Numbered from the stretch's first letter, positions 41,646-53,326 are shown. The stretch is DNA of 64,000 bases from Candida dubliniensis CD36 (GCF_000026945.1 NC_012862.1:922501-986500); one strand, 5' to 3'. Program-made: numbers and translations. The notes: a model not told the origin generated them from the sequence alone.

Positions 41646-44600
41646 CTATATACTATTGCATTCAAAATGTACCAGCTGTAATCGGTGTCTATTCAAGTAT
41701 AAGTTATTGTATGTCTGTGAGAACTCGATTGGATTGGCAATAAAGTGATTCAATACTCGTTCAATGACTGTATCACTAATAATTTCGTTGCACTGAGATT
41801 TGTCATCCTTGTTTTTCGATTCTTCATCACATTCTAATAGCTCAAGATAATTATTTGCAGCAAATTCTACCAAGGATTCACAGCATCCATTTAAATCAGT
41901 TTTGTTCAATATAAATAAGCCACCCAGTACTGTTCCTATTGCGCAAATTTGTGCTCCCCATGACTTTTGTCTACCCAAAGCGGAAATACAATTTATCTGA
42001 TCGCCTATATTGAACTTAAAGACCAGACGTATCAGAGGATCATTTGGATCTGTCTGAATAATATTCACATTACCAAGAGCATCACCAATAATAACATATC
42101 TATTATCTTGCAGTCTCAAAGCTGTTATTGCTGTCATTTGATTTCCCATGGAATCTGTATCTACTTTTATTAGTTTCATTGCACTATGCTTTTCCAATTC
42201 ATCAACGTTAGAAGAGAAGGCACCATGAATTGCATCAGCCAAATAGACCATGTTTTCATACGACCACTGTGATACCACAAAAGCAGGACTATGAACCGCA
42301 GACCTTGGGACGAATGTCCATTGGAACTTGTCATCTATATTTAAATGGATCAAAGTCACAATATTCCCAGAACACAAATAAATTTGTTTCTCTTGGTCAA
42401 ACAGTGAAATTGAATTTAGTTTAATATCGGTCAATGAATCCATCCCAGATATAGTTCCACGATTTAAGCAAACTAATTTAGATTCTTCAATACCAAATAC
42501 ATATAACGGGAATTCTGTCAGCAATGTCAAACACACAAATAAACCATCCATATGGTTATTTATAGTCTGCGGTTCTTGTATCAAGCAAATATCAACAACC
42601 TGAACACCCGGAGGATCGTCAAATTCATAAGTGGATAATAATTCAAAAGTGTCAGTGTCAACCAAGTGGAGTTGAGTATTAACGGAATCCGTTGAATTAT
42701 CGAGAACAACACCAACTAAATATTTCGCTAGCGGAACAGGTAGACACTTAAGGTATAGTTTATTTGAAAATAAGCTTTGATGGCTAACAATTGGCTGGGG
42801 CAAGATAATTCTCACTTGATCTATGCGGCCGTTCCGATAACCAATCAAGATCACATCTTCAGTTACAAAGCAAACATCAGCAATGTCCGGGTCCGGAACA
42901 TATATGCGTTTTTTGACAAAAAACCCCAGCAACTCGTCTTTTTTCAATGCAGTCAAATGTTTAGAATTAAAAACAAGCACGTTGTCTTTGAACTTTCTCA
43001 AAATACATGGCACATCACTCACATATTGCTCTGTAGAATTAACTTTATCGATTCCCTTCTCCGTTAAAGCGAAAATTAATTGATGCAAACTTCCCTTCTT
43101 TGTCAGCATAAAAACAGTTATACCATTTTTACCCGACTGTATTATCACCGAATCCAATACAAACGTATTATCTTGCAATTCGCCATAGAAAAGTGACTTA
43201 ACTTTCTTGTTAACAACTTTCCAAATCTGATATCTTCCATTCCAATCAGTTGCTAAAATCAAAATTGTCCCATCGCCCACGTGAATTGCATCAATACTTG
43301 TAATTTCTTCGAGTACTTCGCTTTTAAAATCAAACACATTGTTTTTCTGTAAAACATAAATCCTTTTGGTGTCGGAAACAGCAACTACAATATTAATTTC
43401 AGGCACAACACTAAAATAAATAAAGGGTTCATTCACCATAGGTTTTCCATCAACACTCAAAGACAGACGAGTAATAGAATATTGGAAATCTGCCTCCTCA
43501 TGATATGCCAAAACATCCAGATCTATTTTCGGATACGTTATTTTTGGCATTAAGTTCTGTGCTTCTAGTGCAACACTATCACCATTGGCATTATAGACCA
43601 TGACCATTGAGCTCATTATTGTTAATTTTTTGATTTTCATGTCTATACTTTTCGTGTTGAGAAGTTCTGGAAAGTGCTGGACGCCTCCATATTTCCGTAG
43701 TTCACTGCCCTCCCAGCTACCTTGACATGTGTACAACTCCTCGTCCTGTTTACCCCTGTCTTTGATATCTAGTACAGGAGGACTACTCTCGATATATGCT
43801 CTTATATGGATATGCGGCTTTTCTGGCAATACCAGAAACAATACCGATCTTGAAAACTGTGAACTTTGGAAAAACAAATCCCCACTTATATGGCTTAGTC
43901 CATTATAATAAGGAATAGTAACTTCTCCTAGACTAATCATAGTCATTTGGTTAATAATCATTGTAGTTTTAGAGGATATTTCCATATCAGTAAACAACAA
44001 GTAGCTTCTACCAGACTCCGCAATGACCAAAAACCTAGTCTTGTCAATCACTTCAAATGAAACATAATTTTCCTCACAAATGCCATTCCCAGATTTAATC
44101 AATTCCTTGACGCAATGAAGCTTAGAGTGTGATTGGATGATAGATATATCATTTATCTCGCTTGAAATAGTAATGTATTGAATTTGATCATCAGGAAAGT
44201 AAAATACGCTGAAAGTTGATAATACAATGTAACCTCCAGCCTGAAAGGGAATTATCAAACAGGGCAAATCCTGTTCAAACTCTATTATGGGTTGTTTTGC
44301 ATGTAGTGAGTCTACACCTTTCACTGACAAGCATCTTACGAAAAAATTTGAATTCACATCTTTATAAAGTATCGCCATGGTGTTTGTTGGCTTTTCCAAG
44401 ATTGCAATCTGCTTAACACTAATCCTTGCAACTGAAATCGATTCAAGCGACCACCATTTGCCAAGATCACTACGCCTCTTTTTCCGACGCGTCCTTGAAG
44501 TTTTATGATCCTTTCCCAATATAGCATCAACAGACAGGATATTGTTGAAATGAAAGACGTGAACGACATCACGAAATATATGAAATGCAATGAATCTAGT

Positions 44601-44972
44601 GTTTTCAGATGGATCGGCCACCATACAAATATGCATATCAATTATCATACTTTGCCCTGTGGTGGATAGTTTAGCTAAAATCTTTATAGTAGTACAAAAT
44701 TCGTTATCAATGAAAAGTATTCCAATTTGGAATTGATCATCCAAGTAGACCACTGCTTCTTGGTTGCCAATTCTAATTTTTGCTATTGCTAACACTTTTC
44801 CATCTAGATTGATACTCTCCAAATATACCAAATCATTGTATTTCACCTTGTATAAAATTAATTTCTGTCCAGAAGCCGTTAAAGCCACTACACATGCTGT
44901 GTTATTCAAGGGGTATATAACCACTGACTGATTCAAGGCATCTTGATCGGAAATTTTGGATAGCACAAACAT
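41646..44972 (-). CDS. DDB1/Mms1/CPSF-A superfamily beta-propeller protein
   Basis: The 1108-residue protein is rich in beta-strand repeats. The N-terminal GKVLAIAKIRIGNQEAVVYL resembles the DDB1 first propeller (GKI-AVMEL...), and the C-terminal LRLQDNRYVIIGDALGNVNI with ISALGRQKSWGAQICAIGT is typical of the third propeller plus helical tail of CPSF-A proteins. Such proteins act as adaptors for cullin E3 ligases (DDB1, Mms1) or as splicing and 3'-processing subunits (Rse1, Cft1). Size close to DDB1 (about 1140) and the N-terminal pattern favour a DDB1/Mms1 adaptor for DNA repair. It is convergent with nothing close: NUP85 lies downstream on the same strand, and HUL4 is divergent. Confidence 0.7.
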   Translation of the reverse strand: MFVLSKISDQDALNQSVVIYPLNNTACVVALTASGQKLILYKVKYNDLVYLESINLDGKVLAIAKIRIGNQEAVVYLDDQFQIGILFIDNEFCTTIKILAKLSTTGQSMIIDMHICMVADPSENTRFIAFHIFRDVVHVFHFNNILSVDAILGKDHKTSRTRRKKRRSDLGKWWSLESISVARISVKQIAILEKPTNTMAILYKDVNSNFFVRCLSVKGVDSLHAKQPIIEFEQDLPCLIIPFQAGGYIVLSTFSVFYFPDDQIQYITISSEINDISIIQSHSKLHCVKELIKSGNGICEENYVSFEVIDKTRFLVIAESGRSYLLFTDMEISSKTTMIINQMTMISLGEVTIPYYNGLSHISGDLFFQSSQFSRSVLFLVLPEKPHIHIRAYIESSPPVLDIKDRGKQDEELYTCQGSWEGSELRKYGGVQHFPELLNTKSIDMKIKKLTIMSSMVMVYNANGDSVALEAQNLMPKITYPKIDLDVLAYHEEADFQYSITRLSLSVDGKPMVNEPFIYFSVVPEINIVVAVSDTKRIYVLQKNNVFDFKSEVLEEITSIDAIHVGDGTILILATDWNGRYQIWKVVNKKVKSLFYGELQDNTFVLDSVIIQSGKNGITVFMLTKKGSLHQLIFALTEKGIDKVNSTEQYVSDVPCILRKFKDNVLVFNSKHLTALKKDELLGFFVKKRIYVPDPDIADVCFVTEDVILIGYRNGRIDQVRIILPQPIVSHQSLFSNKLYLKCLPVPLAKYLVGVVLDNSTDSVNTQLHLVDTDTFELLSTYEFDDPPGVQVVDICLIQEPQTINNHMDGLFVCLTLLTEFPLYVFGIEESKLVCLNRGTISGMDSLTDIKLNSISLFDQEKQIYLCSGNIVTLIHLNIDDKFQWTFVPRSAVHSPAFVVSQWSYENMVYLADAIHGAFSSNVDELEKHSAMKLIKVDTDSMGNQMTAITALRLQDNRYVIIGDALGNVNIIQTDPNDPLIRLVFKFNIGDQINCISALGRQKSWGAQICAIGTVLGGLFILNKTDLNGCCESLVEFAANNYLELLECDEESKNKDDKSQCNEIISDTVIERVLNHFIANPIEFSQTYNNLYLNRHRLQLVHFECNSI

Positions 44973-45626
44973 GCAGGTTCAATTCTTGCTGATACTAGTC
45001 AACTATACCTCCAATATAAAACTCACTCTGAGAAATAGCAAACAAGTTGCAGTAGGAGAGGCTATGGTGTTAGAACTTTCGGTGTTGCTAATGTCGCAAG
45101 ATGCTTGCATGTGTGAGTCTGGGCCATTCCTCGTTTTCTATTTTTCTCAATATAAGATGTATATACAGGAAAATAACAATTTATGCCAAAAAAAAAAAAA
45201 GATTGTGTTATTTATCGTACGCTGCGGCCTCCTTTCCACCACCACCACCATTACTGCGATATCTGTATCGTATACATACCACAAAACTGTTTTACTTGAT
45301 TTATGCCTATTTTTAAACTCGTCAAACCGTTCAAATCCTTTTAAAGTCGATCGTCCTATTTTCTATTGCATTTTATCCTATTGTTGTTATTCTACACTTT
45401 TTTTTTTTGGAGTGTTTGATATGCGTATGTAATCATAATCTTTCATCCACCTACTAAATCGATCATATTGAGGCATATAAAGATTTCTGACAAGAAATTT
45501 CAACATTAACACAGTGTTATTTATGGGTTATATATATATATATTTATTTCCCTATTGTCTTATAGTTTTATCCCTCCAGAATTGATAGGAATAAAGTAAA
45601 AGCAATCAATAATTATTGTACCAGTA
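44973..45626. promoter_or_regulatory. Divergent promoter, DDB1-like gene and HUL4
   Basis: A 654-base spacer. It contains an A13 run (45187-45199), a CCA-triplet block (about 45236-45250), a T-run (45400-45410) and (TA)n at about 45530-45543. No named regulatory motif was recognised. Frames inside it are low-complexity. Confidence 0.5.
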
Positions 45627-48311
45627 ATGCTGCAGCAGTATTCTTCAAAAAAATCGAAAGTAACTCCCAACCCCAAACACAATTGGAATTTCAAGGATCT
45701 TTTAACAATACCAACAATAAATTCAGCAAAGTCAAAGAAAGCTGTCATTACACCCAATGCCACGGAATTTGACACAACAGGAGTTCAGGCTAATGTATCA
45801 AAGTCTTTATCAGGAACATCTGAAAACACCCAATCACAGAATGTGAGCAAGTGCTATTGTTGTGGAACTGTATTGACTTTCCCAAATAAAGCCAAAAAAT
45901 TTAGATGTTCTGTATGCCATACCACCATGTTGTTGGGGACTCTGCAAAATACAAACGGTCCGGACATTCCCCTAGTGTCATACAAGCATGTAAAGACTTT
46001 GGCCGATGAATGTTTTAATAATGTCAATGACTCCAAAGGTAAATCAAAATCGTTGCATGAAATTTTTGAACCTTTGTCAAACTACCTTTATCAAGCATTC
46101 AAAACTTTTAAAATATTGAACAATTCGTTCAAGTTACGGCCACATAGTAAACGGCCACACCATTCAACTTCAAATATTTATTATACTGGTGTTCGAGATG
46201 TGATTAACCTACTCACAAAACTTCCAACTAAAAAGCCATTGCATTCTGCTTTAAAAGGGGCAAGCGAACAATTGAAGAGAATCGACGTATATCTTGAAGA
46301 TTCTGGCCCTCTTGCATATAGCTGGGTATTAATTTTGTTTGAAATTCCGATTTTGTCAAGGTCGTTGGTTTCGGATAATCCGAAATTGAAATTAATGAGT
46401 GATGTACCAGAAATAAAGATGTTGAGCTATGATATATTAAAGAGATGTTTGGGTATTTTGTCGTGTATTGATAGTGCAAAGACGCTTGGGTACTTTTCGA
46501 GCTGGCTTTCTAAATTGGATAGTGCCGATTTTATTCGAAGAATCGACTTGATCAATCTTTACATTACATTTCAATTGAAAAAATACTTTTACTTGGCCAA
46601 TAACCCGCAAATAAAATTAAATCTTAGTCCTTCTGAAGATGGTTATGTTGACAATAGTGAAGCGGAATATTTTCAAAGCTTGTATTTGAAGAGCCACATA
46701 GAGTCAAACTCAGATATATCGTCACCCTGTCTGTTGAATTTACCTATGAGTCAATTCTCCAGCAACCCCTTCCCATTAAAAACGAACGGGAAAAAACAAA
46801 CAAAAGAAACTAAAGTAAAAGTGCATCAGTATGGTAATGATTGGCATATCAGGTCCGCATTGACTGTGCTTTCAATTGCATACAAGGCCAATAAGCTTAG
46901 AAATGATCCTGTTCCAGTATCAGTTTTTTATAACTCGTTAGTTGATTACGTGAATATTCGGTTGGACTTTGATTCCTGGCAAAGTAATAGAAGAGCTAAA
47001 TTGAAAGGCAACAAGTCGATGCAGCCTGAACTTTGGGCAATCATAGATTATATTCATGGCACCAGTGTGAATAAAAACTTGTATGATGATGCTTTGTTTT
47101 ATATTTGCCAGTACCCTTTTTTGATATCCTTGGGAGCAAAGATTTCCGTATTGGAGTACGAAGCCAGGAGACAGATGGAAAGGAAAGCCGAGGAAGCATT
47201 TATCAATTCGCTTGATAAACGAGTTATCATTGATGTGTATTTCAGGATACGAGTCAGAAGAGACCATATTGTGCAAGACTCGTTGCAGTACATTAAAACA
47301 AACTCAGACAACTTGAAGAAAAGTCTACGTGTTCAATTCGTCAATGAACCTGGTGTGGATGCTGGCGGTTTGAAAAAGGAGTGGTTCTTGCTATTGACAA
47401 AAGAGATCTTTCATCCCCAATCAGGAATGTTTCATAATGTCGACGACTCAAATTTTCTATGGTTCAACATAATACCTGTTGAGAATCCAGATATGTATTA
47501 TCTTTTTGGTGCCATTTTGGGATTGGCCATATACAACTCGACCATACTAGATTTGCAGTTTCCAATCGCTTTATACAAAATCTTGCTCAAAAGGGGATTG
47601 GATAGAGAGGACTACAGGAAATTGTATCCTGTGTCTTTTAAGAATTTAATAAACTTGAAAACCATGACCAACAAGGAGATATTAGATTTGGATTTGACAT
47701 TTGAAGTCAGCTACAGCGATATGTTTGGCAAACATCACACAACGGAATTGATTGCCAACGGAGCAAACACGCAAGTCACAAAATTAAACTTGGAAGAGTA
47801 TATTGACAAGTATACTGGTTTTTTCATGAAAGATGGGATTGAAAAGCAGGTTGATGCCTTTATTACTGGCTTCAATAATGTCATTGGTGGCAATGCCTTG
47901 TCGTTGTTTCTGCCAGAAGAGATTCAGTTATTATTGTGTGGTAGCGATGACCATAGAATAGATGTCGATGTTTTAAAATCTGTGACAAAGTATATTGGGT
48001 GGAGATCAAGTGAAGATGCAGTCGATTCGAAGATTATAACTTGGTTCTGGGACAATATGAACAAAATGAGCAACAAGGAAAGAAAGAAACTATTGATTTT
48101 TATAACTGGTTCGGACAGAGTTCCTGCCACAGGCATACAAAATTTACCATTCAAAATTAGTTTGCTTAATAATGGACATGACAGTCATAGATTGCCCATT
48201 GCTCATACATGCTTCAATGAGTTGGCCTTGTACAACTACAGCACAAAAGAAAAATTCGTTGAAAAGTTGAATAAAGCCGTAAATGAAAGCGCAGGCTTTG
48301 GGATTAAATAA
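45627..48311 (+). CDS. HUL4: HECT-type E3 ubiquitin ligase Hul4
   Basis: Ubiquitin ligase with a C-terminal HECT domain (about 560-894), which takes ubiquitin as a thioester before transfer. HECT landmarks include VQFVNEPGVDAGGLKKEWF, LFGAILGLAIYNSTILDLQFP and LPIAHTCFNELALYNY; the last contains the catalytic Cys862. The N-terminus has a CxxC...CxxC zinc-binding pattern (CYCCGTVLTF...FRCSVC, about 74-98), as in Hul4 proteins. The 894-residue length matches yeast Hul4 (892). In yeast it works with the TRAMP complex and proteasome-associated quality control. Confidence 0.92.
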   Translation: MLQQYSSKKSKVTPNPKHNWNFKDLLTIPTINSAKSKKAVITPNATEFDTTGVQANVSKSLSGTSENTQSQNVSKCYCCGTVLTFPNKAKKFRCSVCHTTMLLGTLQNTNGPDIPLVSYKHVKTLADECFNNVNDSKGKSKSLHEIFEPLSNYLYQAFKTFKILNNSFKLRPHSKRPHHSTSNIYYTGVRDVINLLTKLPTKKPLHSALKGASEQLKRIDVYLEDSGPLAYSWVLILFEIPILSRSLVSDNPKLKLMSDVPEIKMLSYDILKRCLGILSCIDSAKTLGYFSSWLSKLDSADFIRRIDLINLYITFQLKKYFYLANNPQIKLNLSPSEDGYVDNSEAEYFQSLYLKSHIESNSDISSPCLLNLPMSQFSSNPFPLKTNGKKQTKETKVKVHQYGNDWHIRSALTVLSIAYKANKLRNDPVPVSVFYNSLVDYVNIRLDFDSWQSNRRAKLKGNKSMQPELWAIIDYIHGTSVNKNLYDDALFYICQYPFLISLGAKISVLEYEARRQMERKAEEAFINSLDKRVIIDVYFRIRVRRDHIVQDSLQYIKTNSDNLKKSLRVQFVNEPGVDAGGLKKEWFLLLTKEIFHPQSGMFHNVDDSNFLWFNIIPVENPDMYYLFGAILGLAIYNSTILDLQFPIALYKILLKRGLDREDYRKLYPVSFKNLINLKTMTNKEILDLDLTFEVSYSDMFGKHHTTELIANGANTQVTKLNLEEYIDKYTGFFMKDGIEKQVDAFITGFNNVIGGNALSLFLPEEIQLLLCGSDDHRIDVDVLKSVTKYIGWRSSEDAVDSKIITWFWDNMNKMSNKERKKLLIFITGSDRVPATGIQNLPFKISLLNNGHDSHRLPIAHTCFNELALYNYSTKEKFVEKLNKAVNESAGFGIK

Positions 48312-48450
48312 GTGTGATAGCATATACATAGTTTCAGTTCATATCAAACTTGTACGGCAAGTGCTGCAGTCTTGTAGTAATCACTGTTGCAAACAAATGA
48401 AAATATAGGTGCGCCTTTTTTTTTTTTGTGGTTAGCCTTTATTTCTCTAG

Positions 48451-48455
48451 CCAAT
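48451..48455 (+). promoter_or_regulatory. CCAAT box upstream of RIP1
   Basis: CCAAT lies 166-170 bases before the RIP1 ATG, in the 309-base spacer after HUL4. The Hap2/3/5 complex binds CCAAT in promoters of respiratory genes in yeasts, so this is a plausible control site. A single 5-base match is weak on its own. Confidence 0.4.
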
Positions 48456-48620
48456 AGAAACCATGGAAAAAAAGAGATTCATTATTTTGAAACTGCATAT
48501 AATTTCCCAAACCTATACTACAAAAAATTCTCCTTCAATGAAAAAAAAAAAAGAATAGAAAGGTAATTTCATCAAGTATCTACTGTCGTTAACTTATTAT
48601 CTATTCAACAACATATCAGG

Positions 48621-49439
48621 ATGTCTTCTCTTGCTTTCAGAACATTAAGAAATGGTTTAGGATTAAAGAGTATGTTTTGTTTTGTTTTTTGGAGTTGATG
48701 CACATTATTATTGAAATGTTTATCAAAGTAATTTAGATGGATACCTGTATTCAATTGGAGTTAGAGTTACTTCGAAAATACAGCTCCAAAACTGTAATAT
48801 ATTAGAGAAATATAGTATACTAACTTTTGATTGTTTTATCTTTTAGGTTCTGTCAGAGCTTTGTCAACAACTACCACCACTTTGTCTAACTATCAACAAC
48901 CAGATTACTCCTCCTATTTGAACAACAAATCCGGTCAAGGAAGTAGAAACTTTACTTATTTCATGGTTGGATCCATGGGTTTATTATCAGCTGCCGGTGC
49001 CAAATCTACCGTTGAAGCTTTTCTTTCATCCTTTGCTGCCTCAGCCGATGTTTTGGCTATGGCTAAGGTTGAAGTCAAATTAGGAGCTATCCCAGAAGGT
49101 AAGAATGTGATTATCAAATGGCAAGGTAAACCAGTTTTCATCAGACACAGAACAGCTGACGAGATTGAAGAAGCCAACCAAGTTAATATCAAATCTTTAA
49201 GAGACCCACAAAATGATTCAGACAGAGTTAAGAAACCGGAATGGTTGGTTATGTTGGGTATCTGTACTCACTTGGGTTGTGTTCCAATTGGTGAAGCTGG
49301 TGATTTCGGTGGTTGGTTTTGTCCATGTCACGGTTCCCATTATGATATTTCTGGTAGAATTAGAAAGGGTCCAGCTCCATTGAACTTGGAAATTCCAGAG
49401 TATGACTTTACTGATGATGAAACATTGCTTGTTGGTTAG
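48621..49439 (+). CDS. RIP1: Rieske iron-sulfur protein of complex III, two exons
   Basis: Mitochondrial ubiquinol-cytochrome c reductase subunit carrying the 2Fe-2S cluster. Exon 1 is 48621-48669 (MSSLAFRTLRNGLGLK plus one base). The intron is 48670-48846 (177 bases; donor GTATGT, branch TACTAAC at 48818-48824, acceptor TTTTAG). Exon 2 is 48847-49439. The joined protein has 213 residues, against 215 in yeast. The N-terminus is a basic, hydroxylated mitochondrial presequence, followed by a membrane helix (FMVGSMGLLSAAGAKSTV). Cluster-binding boxes are CTHLGC and CPCHGSHYD near the C-terminus. All four ligands (two Cys, two His) and the disulfide cysteines are present. Confidence 0.96.
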
Positions 49440-49729
49440 AGATAAATACAAGTACGGTATGATGAATAAAAAAACTGAATAAATAATTTCAAAAAAAAAA
49501 AAAGCAGTAACGCATGAGAGAGTGCATTATTGCTCTAACTTATTTAAAAAGAGAAAACCACATTGGAAGACTAACATAAAGGATAAAGTACTATTTAAAA
49601 CAAACATTTTGATCTATTTTATTTTTTTTTTTACCTTTTTTTTTGGTACCCTTTTGTACACCACCTTTTCCCCCTTTCATGTATATTTTGATTTAATATA
49701 TGTAATCTGCATTTAGATAAACCAGTATC

Positions 49730-51429
49730 TTACAAGCTGGGGTCTTTCTCGAGATATTCACTTAATTCATCGGGGACTTTTTTCCAAAATCCTGGCGTCC
49801 AGTTATTTTTGATCTTTTTAACTGTTAGGTTTTCTGAATAGGAGTAGATTTCACTAAATTTAAAGATCTTGAATTGCATCAACAGCTCTATAAACTTTTC
49901 GCCTAATGATAGGTTATGCAAATTTTTCGGGTTGTAATCCGCAGCATAATGAAGTCTATAAAATACGCTCCAATGAAGCAAGGCAGTGCTTGGAATCTCT
50001 CTGTGCTTTCCTAAGTTGGGAACGAAAGCTCGTTTCCAATACCCTTCTTCTTGGTTCTCTTTGATTCTTAGAAAGGGGATAAACTCTAAAATCCACCAAA
50101 GAACAACATACAAAAGAGGTTCTTCTCCTCTTCCCACAGATAGTTTTATGGGGGACTCTGGAAGAATAATTCCAAACCTACTATCAGGAGATTTGCTTGA
50201 AAGTGCCAAAATATCATGATTAGAAGATAAAAAACTAGATGTTGGAGAGTTATTTGAAGACCATTGCGAAATTGATTGTCGTTGGAACTTTACCCCATGC
50301 TTAATTGCATGTCCAAGCATCCATCTAAGAGAAACACTTGATAATACTTGACCATTTTGTGATGCCTCCCACCCACCGCCAACATCACCATGGTTTCCTG
50401 GAAAATATACTTCGATCAAATCGTTAACAATAGGCAATGACCGCAGTCTTTGTCTGTTGAATCTTTCCACAAAACGTTTGAGTAGATCGATCAACGATCT
50501 GACTGATGCGAACATCCCGTAGCTGATTGGGGAACTATATGTACTGCTACCTTTACTTCCCGTGTCACTTGACTCTATTGGGGAGAAAAGCTGCTGTTTG
50601 TACTTGGATCTTCTTTCATCAATACTAACAGCATGTCTGATATGATCAACATTTGTGGTTTTAATGGTGTATGGAAACATTCGATCCCATAGAATCCCAA
50701 CTGAGTTTATCGAGTCCCACAACCCCATAAAATGCACCTTGACATCTCCACGAGAAAAAGATTTCTTAAACTCTTTGGCCATTGTCAGCGTTTTGTTTTC
50801 TAATTGAACTGGTTGTCCAGCATATTCCCAACTTGTATATATTCTCCAAGCAAGTGGGGTCATGTCTTCTAGTCCGTAATTCACCAAACCAACCAACTCA
50901 ATCATTCCAGCAATAATTCTGGCCGTAAAACTTCCACGGCTGTTATCGAGTAAGTATTTATGAACTATCTAGAGGCCAACAAATTTAAAGATTATAATTT
51001 CGTTAACACATACCTGAACCCAAATAAATAAATTTTATCGTTTGTTTTGTAAACACTGGTAAGAAAACCGTATGCTGCCATTACATGTTTTTCAAGGGTA
51101 AATGCAACAAGTGAATCTGCCCTGTTAGTTATTTTAGACAAAACAGTACTGGTAAAATTCTTTTCGAAAACATTATTAATATCAGCATTAAATGTAGACC
51201 CAATACCAGGTTGGTAGTAGCAAATTTGACTTGAGTTGTTTCTCTCCAACATTTGAAACAACTTCAAGACATTTGTAAATGGCTTTGGACCAAATTCATT
51301 TTCTGTGCCATCAAAACACAAAACAATGCTTTTGCTATGATTTGTTTTTTGTATTACTTTTGAGGAATTGTGTTGATTGGGGTAATTTTTACCATTATAG
51401 ATAATTTTTGGCTCTTCGGATAATGACAT
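49730..51429 (-). CDS. DUF2235 alpha/beta-hydrolase family protein, two exons
   Basis: Protein with the DUF2235 fold, an uncharacterised alpha/beta-hydrolase group related in shape to some bacterial phospholipases. Exon 1 is 51429-51014, intron 51013-50940 (74 bases, donor GTATGT, acceptor AACAG), exon 2 50939-49730. They join in phase to 541 residues. Family marks are IVLCFDGTENEFG near residue 36 (the DGT block), YYQPGIGS, the nucleophile elbow GFSRGS (137-142) and FMGLWDSINSVG further on. The Ser139 codon is split by the intron (AG|C). Upstream of the intron the phase and sense are intact. The natural substrate is unknown. Confidence 0.85.
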
Positions 51430-51625
51430 GGCCTATTAGTTTGTTGATTGGTATCAATTTTTCCTATAATTTATGGTTGTCTTTCGTGGTTTTGTTGTGT
51501 CTGGTGGAAAGTTGGTTGCAAAAAAACAAAAATCTAAGCCATATATTTTTTTAACAATAGTTTAAAATACACTACATACACTACATACTCAATTATTATA
51601 ACTATAGTTATATATGCCATTGTAA

Positions 51626-52465
51626 TCATTGGAAAATTTCAATCCTTGCCTGTGCATGATTCTTGGCTGTAACAATACAATAATCAGCACCAAGGGAGTT
51701 TCCAGATGATGGACCTGTTGCCTTGTTAAATCCTTGTCTTGGATCAATCTCACAATCTAAACCATTGCACTCGTCTGGATTGTCACAAACAATTCTAATT
51801 CCAAAGTCAGGTATTTTCCCTGAAAAATCATCAATATACTTGGGATTGTAGCCAATCGTTACAAATGTATTCCCATTACTATCTTGGTTCATACCAGCAA
51901 CGTACGGAGACCAGTTTCCAATAGCTTTTTCTGAGGTGCCCCATACACATGCATCTTTAGTGGAAACGCCGGGTGTATTAACATAATAGTGAGCTGCTGT
52001 TCCTGCCCAATATCCAGGACCGGGTACAGCAAGCACTTGTTCATTACCGTCTCCAATTTCTGTAGGGATTAACATTGCCTCATTTCCTGGCAAAACTGTT
52101 TGACAAAAGGCAACAACGTCGCTGGCTTTGTTAACAACCGACACCGTACCCACACCATCGATACACAAGGATCTTCCAATAAACGGTTTTGAAGTGGTAC
52201 CGTCTTCATTACAATACAACCCTCCATTCATGGATTTGGGAAAGGTATATGATACAGCTTCAGGGTCCCATTGGTTCATTAACTTTCCTGGAGGACAGGC
52301 AAAGGGACAAAATTTTCCTGGTGTGCATGGCTCATCTGGACTCATTGCCCACCCATTAACCCCAACACTAGTGATATCTTCGTTTCGGGGAAAAGTGCAC
52401 TTTTTTATTGGATTGCCAACGACTGAAGCTACCAATGATGAAATGACAAATGAAAGAAAGTACAT
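51626..52465 (-). CDS. SUN-family secreted cell-wall protein
   Basis: Secreted protein of the SUN (Sim1/Uth1/Nca3/Sun4) family, implicated in yeast in beta-glucan remodelling and septation. From the ATG at 52465 it has 279 residues, with a signal peptide (MYFLSFVISSLVASVVG). The conserved Cys-rich domain follows: CTFPRNEDITSVGVNGWAMS, CPFACPPGKLMNQWDP, GGLYCNEDG and ACVWGTSEKAIGNWSPYVAG. The usual Ser/Thr-rich N-terminal stretch of Sun4/Sim1 is missing, so this is the short form (similar to yeast YMR244W). It is on the same strand as the DUF2235 gene. Confidence 0.88.
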   Translation of the reverse strand: MYFLSFVISSLVASVVGNPIKKCTFPRNEDITSVGVNGWAMSPDEPCTPGKFCPFACPPGKLMNQWDPEAVSYTFPKSMNGGLYCNEDGTTSKPFIGRSLCIDGVGTVSVVNKASDVVAFCQTVLPGNEAMLIPTEIGDGNEQVLAVPGPGYWAGTAAHYYVNTPGVSTKDACVWGTSEKAIGNWSPYVAGMNQDSNGNTFVTIGYNPKYIDDFSGKIPDFGIRIVCDNPDECNGLDCEIDPRQGFNKATGPSSGNSLGADYCIVTAKNHAQARIEIFQ

Positions 52466-53326
52466 CAAATTAAATTAAATAGTTATTGAAAGATTGGATA
52501 AAGTTAAGTTTCTTAAAGAATGAAATCAGTTGGAGAAATAACACTAAGTAGCTGTTGAAAGAAAAACGAATGATTGTTATAATTTGAAAGACAAAGAGTG
52601 TTTGAAATCCATTAGATAGATATCACTGCCCAAGGCCATATATTTATATTGTGCATTTCATTGTTCACATGCTTTAATTTGTACGATCAATATGAGTTGA
52701 CATTTGAAGTAAAACGAATAACTTATAATATGTTATATCCAGTAGTTGTTTTCTTTTTGTTTTATTTTTGCATCATGTTTGGGTATTTATTTCCGCAAAA
52801 CAGGCACCAAAAGAAAACTTCTAAGATCTTTCCGGTTAGAATAATATACACATGTACACAGATGTAGGTCCATGCCGGTCCAAAAAAACAATCTAGACCA
52901 ATAATGAGACAACAGATTATTATTATTACTTTTTATTAGAGTTGAGGTTGAAATTGTGCCATAATGGCGTTCCTTTTTTTTTTTTTTCTACCACAAGCGT
53001 AGTACACCATTGCTTTGTTTCATTATTATTTGACATATCACATCTAATCTACTGCAGCTGAGGATTTAGCACGGGTATTCTATTAACTCTAGACTCATGC
53101 TTCAATCATGCATTACAACTGACCAGAAACAAAAGAGGGCATATAGATCTGAAGCAGGAAAACAATACATTGTTCAGAAAAGAAAGTGTGTCTGGTAGCG
53201 CTGTCAAGTTCATAAACTATTCTTTTTTGAACCATGTTACACGAAACATAGTTTTTGTTTCTTTGCTTTCTTTTCTCTCCAACAACTGCTTAGCAAACAC
53301 TCCTCACAACCAGTACAACAAAACCA
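52466..53326. promoter_or_regulatory. Divergent promoter, SUN-family gene and SEA4
   Basis: An 861-base spacer between diverging starts. A T15-type run is at about 52973-52987 and ATT triplets at 52919-52930. Small frames inside are not supported. No named factor site was recognised. Confidence 0.5.
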
